Part shown: one piece after another, positions 10,978 to 19,450 of the stretch
Numbering within the stretch: position 1 is the stretch's first letter
How the letters are laid out: each line of letters opens with the position of its first letter
NCBI RefSeq assembly: GCF_900187945.1
Contig: NZ_FYEH01000001.1
Location: forward strand, 186,001 to 250,000
Length of the DNA stretch: 64,000 nt
Reading direction: 5' to 3'
DNA from: Arboricoccus pini
GTDB lineage: Bacteria > Pseudomonadota > Alphaproteobacteria > Geminicoccales > Geminicoccaceae
Translations under genes and position numbers: made by a program
The notes under the pieces: generated by a model
What the model was told of the DNA's origin: nothing
What the model saw: only the letters and a program-made list of their open reading frames with translations
Database searches by the model: none

Positions 10978-10987
10978 GGTCCTATAT
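10963..10987. promoter_or_regulatory. 25-bp dyad operator over the irr -10 box (IscR-like)
   Basis: Half-sites ATACTGGACTAT (10963-10974) and ATGGTCCTATAT (10976-10987) flank a central A; 9 of 12 positions are symmetric. The dyad covers the -10 hexamer, as a repressor site would. Its layout resembles the IscR type 1 site (half-site ATASYYGACTR, recalled from the E. coli literature). The regulator is not encoded nearby, so the assignment is inferred. Confidence 0.5.
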
Positions 10988-11098
10988 CCCCCATACCGCA
11001 GAGGCGGTCGGCATGCCATATGGCAATGTAGGGGCTCGGATGGAATGCCAGCCGAGCGAAGCCGAGCAAGCGCGTGGTGGAAGGGTTAGAGGTTTGAT

Positions 11099-11578
11099 AT
11101 GAGTCGAGCGTATGCCAATGCCCTCAGGCAACTCAAGGCGAGTGGTCTACGCCCAACCCGTCAGCGTCTGGCGCTGGCGAAGTTGCTGCTTGAGACGGGC
11201 CCCCGCCACGTAACGGCAGAGGAACTCTTCCAGGAGGCGCGCGTGGCCGGCATTCCAGTCTCCCTGGCGACCGTCTACAACACGCTCCACCAGTTCACCA
11301 GCGCCGGCTTGATGACCGAGGTCATTGTCGGCAGCGGGCAGAGCTATTTTGATACCAACCCTACCTCGCATTATCATTATTTCGACAAGTCGACGGGCGA
11401 GATCATCGATGTGCCCGACGACGCCGTCGAATTCACCCGGCTGCCGGAGCCTCCGGCTGGCAAGGTGATCGATCGGATCGATGTGGTGGTGCGTATTCGG
11501 GATGCCGATGACAGCGTCAGGCGCCGTCTTCCGCGGGTGGCTGAGACCCGCTGGGAAGAGATCGATACCGCCGAGTAG
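11099..11578 (+). CDS. irr: Fur-family iron response regulator Irr
   Basis: 159-residue Fur-superfamily DNA-binding protein, closest to Irr, the haem-dependent global iron regulator of Alphaproteobacteria. Visible: winged helix with LRPTRQRLALAKLLL and SLATVYNTLHQF (recognition helix, about residues 50-70), the metal/haem-binding region as SHYHYFDKSTGEIIDVP (about 90-105), and a C-terminal dimerisation part. Irr proteins commonly have an HHH motif in that segment; here it is HYH. There is no N-terminal Cys-Pro haem regulatory motif and no Cys at all. A promoter with an overlapping dyad lies upstream and a terminator follows. A peroxide-sensing PerR role is less likely given the sequence. Confidence 0.87.
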   Translation: MSRAYANALRQLKASGLRPTRQRLALAKLLLETGPRHVTAEELFQEARVAGIPVSLATVYNTLHQFTSAGLMTEVIVGSGQSYFDTNPTSHYHYFDKSTGEIIDVPDDAVEFTRLPEPPAGKVIDRIDVVVRIRDADDSVRRRLPRVAETRWEEIDTAE

Positions 11579-11606
11579 GTGCATTCTTTGCCGAGATCGA
11601 AACAGT

Positions 11607-11635
11607 AAAACCCGGCTCGCGAGCCGGGTTTTTTG
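11607..11635 (+). terminator. Intrinsic terminator of irr
   Basis: AAAACCCGGCTC (11607-11618) and GAGCCGGGTTTT (11621-11632) form a 12-bp stem with a 2-nt GC loop, merging into TTTTTT. The A-rich left side also makes it usable from the opposite strand, where the LysR gene converges. Confidence 0.88.
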
Positions 11636-11667
11636 TTGCCGGACGTCGGTATGGATGATGGTCGATT

Positions 11668-12552
11668 TCAGGGGGTAAGCGTGGCCTTGGCTTCGGCCAG
11701 CACGGCCCGGGTCGAGGGCGGCACGGGCTCCCGGTCAGGATAGACGATGCCGATCGTCTGGGCCCGTTCCTGGTCCCTGATCTGCATCGATTTGACCGCT
11801 AATCCGGCCGGCACGAAGGGCAGATAGCTGGCGGGAAAAATGCTGGCCCAGGCACCCGTCTGGAGAAAGGCCGCAAGTGTCACGAACGAGTCGGCCTCGA
11901 TGCGGGCGTTGACGCCGCTGCCCGCGGCTGAGAGCGCCGCGTCGACGATGCGGCGGTTTTGCATATGCGGGTTGAGCAGGCAGAGATTGGCGCTGGCAGC
12001 TTCGCTCCAGGTCACGCTGTTCCGGTCTGGCCACTCGTCGGCCGGGGCCAGGAAGATATAGGTCTCGCTATAGAGCGGCAACGAGCGGAAGGCCCGCAAG
12101 GGCTCGTTGTCGAGATAGGTAATGCCCAGATCGAGCTCGAAGCCTTCCAGGCCCTGCTGGATCTGCCCCGAGGTGGCTGACGAGACATCAAGCGATAATT
12201 GCGGGTGCTGCGCCAATAGGCGCGCCGTAAGCGGTGCCAGGACCGGAAGGGCCGTCGGCACGGCACCGATCCGCAATCGGCCGACCAGACCGTGTTTGAG
12301 GGCGAGGAGTTCCTGCTTCAGGCTTTCCAGATCCGCCAGCGACCGTTGGGCCCACTCAAGAACGCGCAGACCTTCGGGCGTCAGGCCGACGAAACGGTGC
12401 CCTCGCATGACGACAGCGACGCCAAGCTCGTTCTCGAGGCTGCGGATGCCGGCCGACAAGGTCGGCTGCGAGACGCTGCACCTGACCGCCGCGCGCGCGA
12501 AGTGACGCTCTCGCGCCAGCGCTGTCAGATAGGCCAGTTGGCGGATGAACAT
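11668..12552 (-). CDS. LysR-family regulator (FdsR-like)
   Basis: 294-residue LysR-type transcription factor: N-terminal winged HTH (about 1-60, ARERHFARAAVRCSVSQPTLSAGIRSLE) and a periplasmic-binding-protein-like effector domain (about 90-290). The N-terminal sequence resembles regulators usually found next to soluble NAD-dependent formate dehydrogenase (fds) operons. No fds gene is in this window, so the target is unknown. It is convergent with irr and next to the SH3-domain gene on the same strand. The start ATG at 12552 matches the normal beginning of the HTH. Confidence 0.85.
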   Translation of the reverse strand: MFIRQLAYLTALARERHFARAAVRCSVSQPTLSAGIRSLENELGVAVVMRGHRFVGLTPEGLRVLEWAQRSLADLESLKQELLALKHGLVGRLRIGAVPTALPVLAPLTARLLAQHPQLSLDVSSATSGQIQQGLEGFELDLGITYLDNEPLRAFRSLPLYSETYIFLAPADEWPDRNSVTWSEAASANLCLLNPHMQNRRIVDAALSAAGSGVNARIEADSFVTLAAFLQTGAWASIFPASYLPFVPAGLAVKSMQIRDQERAQTIGIVYPDREPVPPSTRAVLAEAKATLTP

Positions 12553-12557
12553 TGGCC

Positions 12558-13067
12558 TTAGCCTGTGGGCAAGGTGGCTTCGTCGGGCAATACACCCCAG
12601 AAATGCGTACGCTCGAGCCAGCCGCGGCGTTGCTCGATCTCGATCTCGCAGGCGCTGGGATTACAGGATATCAGCCTGCCGATGACCCCTGGTTCGGCGC
12701 GCAGAAGGACGCTGGCGTCGGGATCGGGTGTGCGGCGCAATTCGGCCACGGTCGCGAGGATGGAGACAGTCCGCCGCCCCGAAAGCAGGCTCACATGCAC
12801 CCAGCCATCGTCACCGTCCTGGTCCTGGATTTTCCGCCAAGTATCGAATTCCTCGACGATCTTCACCGGCAGGCCGTTGCGCGCGTAGATCCAGCGAATG
12901 GGGTATTGCTTGCCCGGTCCGGTGCGAACGTTGATGCGATCTGCAGCGAGCGAGGCAAAGCGCGGAAGCGGCAGGCCCGAGGGGCCGGTCTTCTGCTGCG
13001 CCACGGCCGGCAGGGCCGTGACGAGGAGGGCGATGAGAAGGATGAGACGACGAAGAAGGATCACCAC
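12558..13067 (-). CDS. Exported protein with two SH3-like domains
   Basis: Starting at the GTG at 13067 gives 169 residues with a clean signal peptide (VVILLRRLILLIALLVTALP, then AVAQQ). The frame is open to 13448, but that extension overlaps the divergent dehydrogenase gene and is not protein-like; an ATG at 13139 is a possible alternative start. The mature part holds a bacterial SH3 domain (NVRTGPGKQYPIRWIYARNGLPV) with GWVHVSLLSGRRTV, and a second SH3-like segment (VAELRRTPDPDASVLLRAEPGVIG). Such proteins usually bind peptidoglycan or act in the periplasm. It is divergent from the dehydrogenase at 13219. No enzymatic motif is seen. Confidence 0.8.
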   Translation of the reverse strand: MVILLRRLILLIALLVTALPAVAQQKTGPSGLPLPRFASLAADRINVRTGPGKQYPIRWIYARNGLPVKIVEEFDTWRKIQDQDGDDGWVHVSLLSGRRTVSILATVAELRRTPDPDASVLLRAEPGVIGRLISCNPSACEIEIEQRRGWLERTHFWGVLPDEATLPTG

Positions 13068-13218
13068 GGACGAGCTTTCGGGCAGAGGATAGACGGCGTG
13101 CCCCGCTGCCGTGCAGGCTGGGCACCTTCGACTGAGCATTGACCTTGCTAGCACGTTGCGTGGTTTGAGCCGAGATGGGGATTCTGATAGGCCAGACAAG
13201 ATCGTCAGGGGAGAGATC

Positions 13219-14205
13219 ATGCCTCGCTCACGCGCGCTCGTCGTCGTTACCCGCAAGCTGCCGGAGCCCATCGAGGCGCGGATGATGGAGCTGTTCGACG
13301 CCACGCTCAACCCGGATGACAAGCCGATGGGCAAGGCGGGCCTGATGGAGGCGGTGGCCCGGGCCGAGATCTTGGTACCCACTGTGACGGACCGGATCGA
13401 CGCAGCCCTCCTCGCCCATGCCGGCCCCCAGCTCAAGCTCATCGCCAATTATGGCAATGGCGTGGATAATATCGATGTCGAGGCCGCCTACAAGCGCGGT
13501 ATTACCGTCACCAACACGCCCGGTGTTCTGACCGAAGACACGGCCGATATGACCATGGCATTGATCCTGGCCGTCGCCCGGCGGGTGCCGGAGGGAGAGC
13601 GGCTGGCGCGCTCTGGCGAATGGGGCGGTTGGCGGCCGACTGCGATGCTCGGTCATCGCATAGGCGGCAAGCGGCTGGGCATCGTCGGCATGGGGCGGAT
13701 CGGCTCGGCCCTGGCGCGACGCGCCAAGGGCTTTGGATTGTCCATTCATTATCATAACCGCCGGAGGCTGGCGGAAGCCGTCGAGCACGAGCTCGAGGCG
13801 ACGTGGTGGCAGAGCCTCGATCAGATGTTGGCCCGCGTCGATATCATCAGCGTGAACTGTCCGCATACGCCAGCCACGTTCCATTTGCTCTCGGCCCGGC
13901 ATCTGGCCTTGCTGCAGCCGCATGCGATCCTGATCAACACCGCGCGTGGCGAGGTGATCGACGAGGCCGCACTGACGAGGCTGCTGAGGGAGCGGAAGAT
14001 TGCCGGTGCCGGCCTCGACGTGTTCGAGAACGAGCCCGCCATCAATCCGAAATTGCAGCAGCTCGAGAATGTCGTGCTCCTGCCGCATATGGGCTCCGCC
14101 ACGATCGAGGGCCGTCTCGACATGGGCGAGAAGGTGATCATCAACATCAAGACTTTCATCGACGGCCACAGGCCACCCGATCGGGTCTTGCCCAGCATGG
14201 TCTGA
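13219..14205 (+). CDS. D-2-hydroxyacid dehydrogenase (glyoxylate/hydroxypyruvate reductase type)
   Basis: 328 residues, NAD(P)-dependent D-isomer-specific 2-hydroxyacid dehydrogenase. Visible: Rossmann motif LGIVGMGRIGSALARRAKGFG (about 150-170), the substrate Arg region INTARGEVIDEAAL, the acidic residue in AGLDVFENEP, and the catalytic His in LPHMGSAT near the C-terminus. NYGNGVDNIDVEAA is typical of D-glycerate dehydrogenase/GhrB-like enzymes, so reduction of glyoxylate or hydroxypyruvate is likely. The ATG at 13219 has AGGGGAGAGA upstream; the frame extends to 13111 without support. It is convergent with rpoH and shares a bidirectional terminator. Confidence 0.9.
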   Translation: MPRSRALVVVTRKLPEPIEARMMELFDATLNPDDKPMGKAGLMEAVARAEILVPTVTDRIDAALLAHAGPQLKLIANYGNGVDNIDVEAAYKRGITVTNTPGVLTEDTADMTMALILAVARRVPEGERLARSGEWGGWRPTAMLGHRIGGKRLGIVGMGRIGSALARRAKGFGLSIHYHNRRRLAEAVEHELEATWWQSLDQMLARVDIISVNCPHTPATFHLLSARHLALLQPHAILINTARGEVIDEAALTRLLRERKIAGAGLDVFENEPAINPKLQQLENVVLLPHMGSATIEGRLDMGEKVIINIKTFIDGHRPPDRVLPSMV

Positions 14206-14217
14206 GGCGGCGTGCCC

Positions 14218-14250
14218 TAAAAAAATCCCCGGTCGAAAGCCGGGGATTTG
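14218..14250. terminator. Bidirectional terminator between the dehydrogenase gene and rpoH
   Basis: AAATCCCCGG (14223-14232) and CCGGGGATTT (14240-14249) form a 10-bp stem. Additional A residues at 14219-14222 become a U-tract on the minus strand, so it fits rpoH termination best and can also serve the plus-strand gene. Confidence 0.88.
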
Positions 14251-14277
14251 TCTCAAGAAGTGTGGTGTAGCGGCGCG

Positions 14278-15177
14278 TTAGGCTGGCAGCGCTGTCAGGA
14301 GCATGGCTTCTGAGGGGTCTTTCAGGCGCTTGAGCAAAGCATGCCGAAGCTTGGTGAGCGCACGATGCTCGATCTGCCGGACGCGTTCCTTGCTGATCCC
14401 GAGCTTCACGCCCAATTCCTCAAGCGTCCGGCCATCGTCGCGCAGACGGCGCTCGCGGATGATGACCTGCTCGCGATCGCTGAGCTCCGAGAGACAATCC
14501 ACCAGCCAGCGCGTGCGCTCGCGCGAATCGAGGCTCTCGCTGACCAGTTCCTCGGGATTGGGGCGCTCATCCGCCAGGAAGTCCTGCCAGGCGTCCTCGC
14601 CCGTGGGGCTGATCGACGCGTTAAGCGACTGATCGCCTCCCATAAGGCGCATTTCCATCGATTCGACATCATCGACGGTTACCGACAACGCTTCGGCGAT
14701 GTAGGAGCGGCCTGCCTGATTGAGGGTCGCGCCCCGGCCATCGTCGATCTTGGCGCGCAGGCGGCGAAGATTGAAGAAGAGCGATTTCTGCGCAGCCGTC
14801 GTACCGGTACGCACCACCGACCAGTTGCGCAGGATGTAATCCTGCATCGCCGAGCGGATCCACCATGCGGCATAGGTCGAGAATCTTACATCCCGCTCAG
14901 GCTCGAAGCGGGCGGCTGCCTGCATGAGGCCAACGACACCTTCCTGCACGAGGTCGCCCATTGGCAGCCCATAATTCTTGAACCGGCTTGCCGTACTGAT
15001 CACGAGACGCATATAGGCCTGAACAAGCTCGTGCAGCGCCTCCTGGTCATCGCTGTTGCGCCAGCGGCGGGCGAGATTGAGTTCATGCTCCCGCGTCAGG
15101 AGCGGGGCGTTCATTGATTCGCGAATAAAGCGCCGATTGGCTCGCTGACTGTCGAGTGTCTCGGAGATTGCTGCCAT
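14278..15177 (-). CDS. rpoH: RNA polymerase heat-shock sigma factor RpoH (sigma-32)
   Basis: 299-residue group 3 sigma factor. Region 2 is evident (LVQAYMRLVISTASRFKNYGLPMGDLVQEG, then the aromatic FSTYAAWWIRSAMQDYILRNW of 2.3-2.4). The RpoH-box-type sequence QKSLFFNLRRLRAK follows, and region 4 carries LGISKERVRQIEHRALTKLR at the C-terminus. These features separate it from RpoD and match alphaproteobacterial RpoH, which directs transcription of chaperone and protease genes. It is monocistronic with a terminator after it. No heat-shock promoter could be assigned confidently in the 428-bp upstream gap. Confidence 0.93.
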   Translation of the reverse strand: MAAISETLDSQRANRRFIRESMNAPLLTREHELNLARRWRNSDDQEALHELVQAYMRLVISTASRFKNYGLPMGDLVQEGVVGLMQAAARFEPERDVRFSTYAAWWIRSAMQDYILRNWSVVRTGTTAAQKSLFFNLRRLRAKIDDGRGATLNQAGRSYIAEALSVTVDDVESMEMRLMGGDQSLNASISPTGEDAWQDFLADERPNPEELVSESLDSRERTRWLVDCLSELSDREQVIIRERRLRDDGRTLEELGVKLGISKERVRQIEHRALTKLRHALLKRLKDPSEAMLLTALPA

Positions 15178-15605
15178 GTTCCCTCCGTCCGTCGTGGATC
15201 AGGCGGCTCCGACCAAAGGGCCGTCGCGGACCTCAATGTCGCTGCACTTATCATCCATCGACACTTCCTACTCTAACGCTCGAACGCATGCCGCGTCGCC
15301 GCATGGGGCGATCAAGAAAACGTGAGCGCTCAAATCCTACCCTAATCTTTACTGCTCGGAAGTTCGGTAAATCTGGTCGCGGTGGTAGCTGGCTTGCAGA
15401 GCGCAAGTCGGCGCAACTCTATTTACGCAGGCAGCCGGATAGTAAATGATCGTTCATGTGACTTGGGCCGAACTGGCTGATGTACTGGTATTGTAGCTGT
15501 TATGGCTGTGATCACGAGTATTTATCAGATACCTAGTCGACGAACGCAGTTCTCGCTACCGATCTCCGGTTGCGCGACCAGACTCCGGGGCGAGGGACGG
15601 CAGGC
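15178..15605. other. 428-bp divergent intergenic region (rpoH / lysR)
   Basis: No convincing gene. This relatively AT-rich stretch must hold the divergent promoters of rpoH and the LysR gene. No -35/-10 pair, RNA gene or repeat could be assigned with confidence. Confidence 0.5.
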
Positions 15606-16541
15606 TTGGATCGATTAGATGGCATGCAGGCTTTCGTGGCCGTCGGTGAGACGGGTAGTTTTACGACTGCGGCCGCTAGGCTGAAGGTGGCGCGTGCGCT
15701 GGTTAGCAAGCGTGTCGCCAAGCTCGAACGGACGATGGGTGTCCGGCTCTTGAATCGAACAACGCGCCGGGTCGGCCTGACCGAGCCGGGTCAGGCGTTT
15801 CTCGGGCGGGCCCAGCGAATTCTGGCGGAGTTCGAGCGGGCGAGCGCGGAGTTGACCAACCTGCACGGCGAACCTGCTGGAACGCTCAATGTTTCGGCCC
15901 CGATGAGCTTCGGCATCAAGCATCTGGCCCCCCTTCTGCCCGGCTTCATGCGGACATATCCCAGCCTCAAGATTAATCTCGTCTTGAATGACCGCCAGGT
16001 TGATTTGATCGACGATGGTTTCGATCTCGCCGTTCGCATTGGCAGGTTGGCGGACTCGTCACTGGTTGCTCGAAGGCTGGCCACGGTGCGTATGATCCTT
16101 TGCGCCTCGCCGGCTTATCTGGCCGCAGCGGGCCGGCTTGAAAGGCCCGCGGATCTAGCCCACCATAAAGGCCTGATCTATGGACAAGGCATCGCCGTCA
16201 CGCGGTGGACGTTGACGCGCGGCAAGGAGACGGTCGTCGTCGAGCCGATGCCGCAGATGACGGCCAATAACGGCGACATGCTGTTAGCGGCGGCGATCGC
16301 CGGGGAGGGGATCGTCATGCAGCCCACGTTCCTCGCCGGTGACGCCTTGCGTGCCGGCGACGTCGTTCGCGTGCTCAAGGATTACAGCCCGGGGACTTTC
16401 AACCTCTACGCGGTATGGCCGGCCAATAGATTATTGCCGGCCAAAGTGCGGCTCTTCGTCGATTATCTCGGCCGTCAAATCGGCGATCCGCCCGCCTGGG
16501 ACGCGGGACTGGACGAAATCGACGCTATCGGCTCAGGCTGA
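15606..16541 (+). CDS. LysR-family transcriptional regulator (AaeR/CrgA-like group)
   Basis: 311 residues from the TTG at 15606, chosen because GAGGGA lies eight bases upstream and the HTH begins directly after (LDRLDGMQAFVAVGETGSF). The recognition region is AAARLKVARALVSKRVAKLE, followed by LLNRTTRRVGLTEPG. The substrate-binding domain (about 90-295) contains DGFDLAVRIGRLADSSLVARRL, as in the large LysR group that includes AaeR, DsdC-like and CrgA proteins. The effector and targets are unknown. No divergently paired target gene is present except rpoH, which is an unlikely partner. A terminator shared with tatA follows. Confidence 0.87.
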   Translation: MDRLDGMQAFVAVGETGSFTTAAARLKVARALVSKRVAKLERTMGVRLLNRTTRRVGLTEPGQAFLGRAQRILAEFERASAELTNLHGEPAGTLNVSAPMSFGIKHLAPLLPGFMRTYPSLKINLVLNDRQVDLIDDGFDLAVRIGRLADSSLVARRLATVRMILCASPAYLAAAGRLERPADLAHHKGLIYGQGIAVTRWTLTRGKETVVVEPMPQMTANNGDMLLAAAIAGEGIVMQPTFLAGDALRAGDVVRVLKDYSPGTFNLYAVWPANRLLPAKVRLFVDYLGRQIGDPPAWDAGLDEIDAIGSG

Positions 16542-16542
16542 G

Positions 16543-16578
16543 ACAAAAAAATACCCCATCCGATGGGACGGGGCATTT
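16543..16578. terminator. Terminator between lysR and tatA
   Basis: CCCCATCC and GGGACGGGG pair around GAT with one A/C mismatch. The run of seven A residues at about 16545-16551 becomes a U-tract on the minus strand, so it mainly terminates tatA. Confidence 0.7.
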
Positions 16579-16599
16579 CGTTTACGATCGAGCCGACGT

Positions 16600-16830
16600 T
16601 CAGGCGGCGCGATTCTCTTCCTTGTTGTAGGTCGAGCTGGTCGCGGCGGGCTTCGTCTCGTCGCGGGTCAGGACTGGCTTCTGCTCGTCTTCCCCCTCCT
16701 GCATGCCGGACTTGAAATTCTTGATGCCCTTGGCGAGGTCACCCATCACATTGGGCAGCTTGCCGGCGCCGAAGATGATCAAGACGACCGCGAGGACGAT
16801 GAACCAGTGCCAAAAACTGAAGGTACCCAT
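16600..16830 (-). CDS. tatA: Sec-independent protein translocase TatA
   Basis: 76 residues starting at the ATG at 16830; a TTG immediately before it is in frame, but AGGAG is spaced for the ATG. One N-terminal membrane helix ([20 protein letters not shown]) is followed by the amphipathic helix [20 protein letters not shown] with the conserved FG-KLP hinge, then an acidic C-terminal tail. TatA oligomers form the pore for folded, twin-arginine-signal proteins. tatB and tatC are not adjacent, so the operon is split in this genome or this is an additional copy. Confidence 0.95.
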   Translation of the reverse strand: MGTFSFWHWFIVLAVVLIIFGAGKLPNVMGDLAKGIKNFKSGMQEGEDEQKPVLTRDETKPAATSSTYNKEENRAA

Positions 16831-16991
16831 CAAGGGACTCCTGGAGCGCAGTGACGCGTTTTATTGAACCTAGACCCTAGCACTGCATCTGCCAAGCGTG
16901 ACTGGAATTAGAAAGTACGACCAGCCACCTCGCGGATGAGCGCTTCAGCCGCTAAACTTGGCCTTATACAGCATTCTTGAAGATCGGCCTC

Positions 16992-17597
16992 ATGAAACTT
17001 CACACCAGTGTCACATCGCCATTTGGGCGCAAGGTCAAGGTCGTCGCCATCGAGCTTGGCCTGTTCGACAGGCTGGAACTCCTGCAGGAGCAGCTAACAC
17101 CGGTCCAGGCGAACGAGCGGGTCAACGCCGCCAATCCGTTGGGCAAGATCCCGGTACTGGTGACGGATGAAGGCCAGGCGATCTACGATTCGGTCGTGAT
17201 CGCCGAATATCTGGATGACATGGCAGGTGGTCACCGCCTGTTTCCGGCCGCCGGCGCCGAGCGCTACGCTGCTTTGACCCTGCAGGCCCTTGGCGATGGC
17301 ATCATGGATGCCGCGATCGGTGTGCGCTACGAGTTGTCGCTGCGACCCGAGCAATACCGTTGGCAGCCCTGGATTGACGGGCTGATGGCGAAGGTCACGC
17401 GGGCGTTGGCTACCGCCGCTGCGGTCGAGCGCCAGCCACTGCCGCTCGATATCGGCAAGATCACGCTTGGCTGCGCGCTGGCCTTTCTCGAATTCCGCTT
17501 CCCGGAACTCACGTGGCGGCAGGATCACCCGAGCCTGGCCAGCTTCATGGATGAGTTGGCCGAACGGCCATCCTTCGCGAAGACCAAGCCCGCCTGA
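16992..17597 (+). CDS. Glutathione S-transferase family protein
   Basis: 201 residues from the ATG at 16992 (a TTG at 16977 is in frame but would add residues ahead of the usual start). The thioredoxin-like N-terminal domain begins MKLHTSVTSPFGRKVKVVAIE, with the Ser in the catalytic position and the cis-Pro/glutathione-binding sequence NPLGKIPVLVTDEGQAIYDS (about 50-70) and SVVIAEYLDD. The C-terminal helical domain ends LASFMDELAERPSF. It probably conjugates or reduces electrophiles with glutathione; the substrate is unknown. It stands alone with no obvious operon partner. Confidence 0.88.
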   Translation: MKLHTSVTSPFGRKVKVVAIELGLFDRLELLQEQLTPVQANERVNAANPLGKIPVLVTDEGQAIYDSVVIAEYLDDMAGGHRLFPAAGAERYAALTLQALGDGIMDAAIGVRYELSLRPEQYRWQPWIDGLMAKVTRALATAAAVERQPLPLDIGKITLGCALAFLEFRFPELTWRQDHPSLASFMDELAERPSFAKTKPA

Positions 17598-17671
17598 ACA
17601 GCCAGCCGTCGGCCTCGGACCGCGTCCTTCGTTGACGGTAAGCGACCTCGATCAGTCCCCTGGGGGAAGGA

Positions 17672-18010
17672 TCAGGGCCGGCGGGGCCCCCAGCCCGTGC
17701 CGGCTGCGGGTTTGGCGGATGAGTCGATCACCTCGAACTGACCTTCGATCAGTTCGGGGGAGGCCGGACGGGCGCGTGGTCGTTTTTGCTTGCCACCAAG
17801 GAAGAGGCGTGCAACCAGCCCGACGATCAGCAGGACCGGCAGGACCAGCAGAAAGACGCTGGCGGCGGCCACGAAGATCGCGATCGCCAGGGCCGCGGCC
17901 AGCGCCAGCATGAGCACGCCGCGCCAGCTCAACAGCTGAAAGAGGCTCTTCCAGCCAAGCGGACGGCCTGCTGCGAGGCGCTCGAAGCGATAATCCATCG
18001 ACGAAGACAT
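17672..18010 (-). CDS. Small membrane protein of unknown function
   Basis: 112 residues. A basic N-terminal segment is followed by a hydrophobic region of about 45 residues (roughly 30-72), enough for two closely spaced membrane helices, then a basic KQKRPRARP patch and a C-terminal tail with IEGQFEVIDSS, a pattern seen in small alphaproteobacterial membrane proteins. Two starts compete: ATG at 18010, where AGAAGGA abuts the codon, and ATG at 17998, with about 12 bases between. A longer minus-strand frame over the same region (17652-18140) has no protein-like features. Function is not recognised. Confidence 0.65.
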   Translation of the reverse strand: MSSSMDYRFERLAAGRPLGWKSLFQLLSWRGVLMLALAAALAIAIFVAAASVFLLVLPVLLIVGLVARLFLGGKQKRPRARPASPELIEGQFEVIDSSAKPAAGTGWGPRRP

Positions 18011-18203
18011 TCCTTCTGGGACTTATTCGGTCAGGCTGTCGATCAAGCGACCAGAGGCTTGAAAAGGTCAGATCGCGCGGCCTGCTCGCGGCTTGGCCGC
18101 TATGCCGGCCGACGCTTATCGGCCCTCGCACTATGTCCAATGTGGCGCGTCTGGCCTAAAACCCAAGACGCCACCCCCGCCGTGAATCGTTAAATTCCGG
18201 GGC

Positions 18204-19007
18204 ATGTTCGCCACCACTAGACGACGAGTCCGCATGCGACCCTTTCCTTTGTCAGCCACCGTGCGCGCCGCCTACGCAGCCGTCCTGGGTGAGCTGGATA
18301 CGCTTCTGCGCGCGGCCGGCGTCTGGCTTCTCCTGCTGATGGCGATCTCGGCCGCCGCTCGTTTGTTGCCCGAGGGCAATGTCGAGGCGTCACCAGCTCT
18401 TTTGGCATTCTTCGCCGTCGCCAATCTCGTGTGGGCCTTCAGCCTGAACGCGGTGGCGGTCTTTTGGCATCGCCATATCCTGCTGGGCGAGCCGGCGCCG
18501 GAACTGCTCGCGCCCGTTAATGGCCGCGTCCTTCGCTATGTCGGCGTCAGCCTGCTTTTGGGCCTCATGATCGCCATCCCATTCGTGCTCCTCCTCTTTG
18601 TCGTATCGACAATCGTGGCGGGCCCGGGCGGGTCCATCTCGCCCGTGATTGATCCGGCATTGTCCCGCCTTCTCACGAGTGTGAGCATCGCGCTCGTGAT
18701 GGCGCGTATCCATCTTCTGCTGCCGGCCGTGGCCATCGGCGACCGCCGCATGACGCCGCCTCGCGCCTGGAAGTTGACAGCTGGCTACACGCTGCCTCTC
18801 CTCTGCGGGATCTTCGCCTGTGCCCTGCCCATCACCCTTCTTGGTGCGCTTTTGCAGGAATTGCTGGCGAATCTGGGAAGCAGCGGCAGTCTGACCGGCC
18901 TCGCGGTGGCCACGATCATGGATTTCATTCAGGCGACCATCGTCGCCAGCTTCATGGCGATGAGCTATCGCTTCTTTTCAGCCCATGTGGCGGCACCCGC
19001 CCCCTGA
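18204..19007 (+). CDS. Integral membrane protein, unknown function
   Basis: 267 residues with five or six predicted membrane helices (about 40-60, 68-90, 112-140, 160-178, 198-222, 235-255). There is a basic N-terminus and no signal peptide. The loop LGEPAPELLAPVNGRVLRYVG and the hydrophobicity pattern are consistent with DUF-type inner-membrane proteins, but no named family is recognised. The start may be the ATG at 18204 or the ATG at 18234 (MRPFPLSATV); neither has a strong ribosome-binding site. It is a single-gene unit between divergent and convergent neighbours. Confidence 0.72.
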   Translation: MFATTRRRVRMRPFPLSATVRAAYAAVLGELDTLLRAAGVWLLLLMAISAAARLLPEGNVEASPALLAFFAVANLVWAFSLNAVAVFWHRHILLGEPAPELLAPVNGRVLRYVGVSLLLGLMIAIPFVLLLFVVSTIVAGPGGSISPVIDPALSRLLTSVSIALVMARIHLLLPAVAIGDRRMTPPRAWKLTAGYTLPLLCGIFACALPITLLGALLQELLANLGSSGSLTGLAVATIMDFIQATIVASFMAMSYRFFSAHVAAPAP

Positions 19008-19070
19008 GCCGTGGGACGATTAGGTGTCTGGTGATCCTGTCGGGCTAATGCGGCGGGGGTCGCCGCCGTC

Positions 19071-19304
19071 TCAGCCGACGCAAAGCTTGGCCTGAAAGCA
19101 GCGCAGATCCTCCGCCAAGCGCCTCGGGTCGGATGCGAGGCGAAGCATCTGGCAATAGGTTGCTGTCTCGTCCTCGGTCTCCGGCACGAGGAAGGGTCCG
19201 AGTATGTCTTGATAACCGCCCGCAGGCTCGGCGACCCGGCGGCGCGGGCCTGGCCTGCCGCTGCTGCGATTATTATTGGCGCAGACGAAATAGGTGACTG
19301 GCAT
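19071..19304 (-). CDS. Small Cys-containing hypothetical protein
   Basis: 77 residues from the ATG at 19304. Codon use has the high third-position GC of neighbouring genes, which supports coding, but there is no convincing ribosome-binding site. Four Cys residues (VCANNN, TYCQML, LRCFQ, KLCVG) are spread through it. No family is recognised. An in-frame TTG at 19337 is an alternative start. The surrounding gap (19008-19450) otherwise shows nothing assignable. Confidence 0.4.
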   Translation of the reverse strand: MPVTYFVCANNNRSSGRPGPRRRVAEPAGGYQDILGPFLVPETEDETATYCQMLRLASDPRRLAEDLRCFQAKLCVG

Positions 19305-19450
19305 AGATTGGCGTCCGGGCTCGTTGGCGACTGCCAATGTCGCAGCCGGAGGTTAACGAAAGCCTGACGTGTTTGCAGAATCTCGCGCGGGACCGAGCCG
19401 ACAAAGTGCGTCGGAGGCATCCCATGATGCGCACCCGCCGGGTCCACAAG

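Noticed and set aside
12558-13448. Upstream extension of the SH3-protein frame to 13448.
   Set aside because: It overlaps the 5' part of the divergent dehydrogenase gene and would place the signal peptide in mid-protein; GTG 13067 is preferred.
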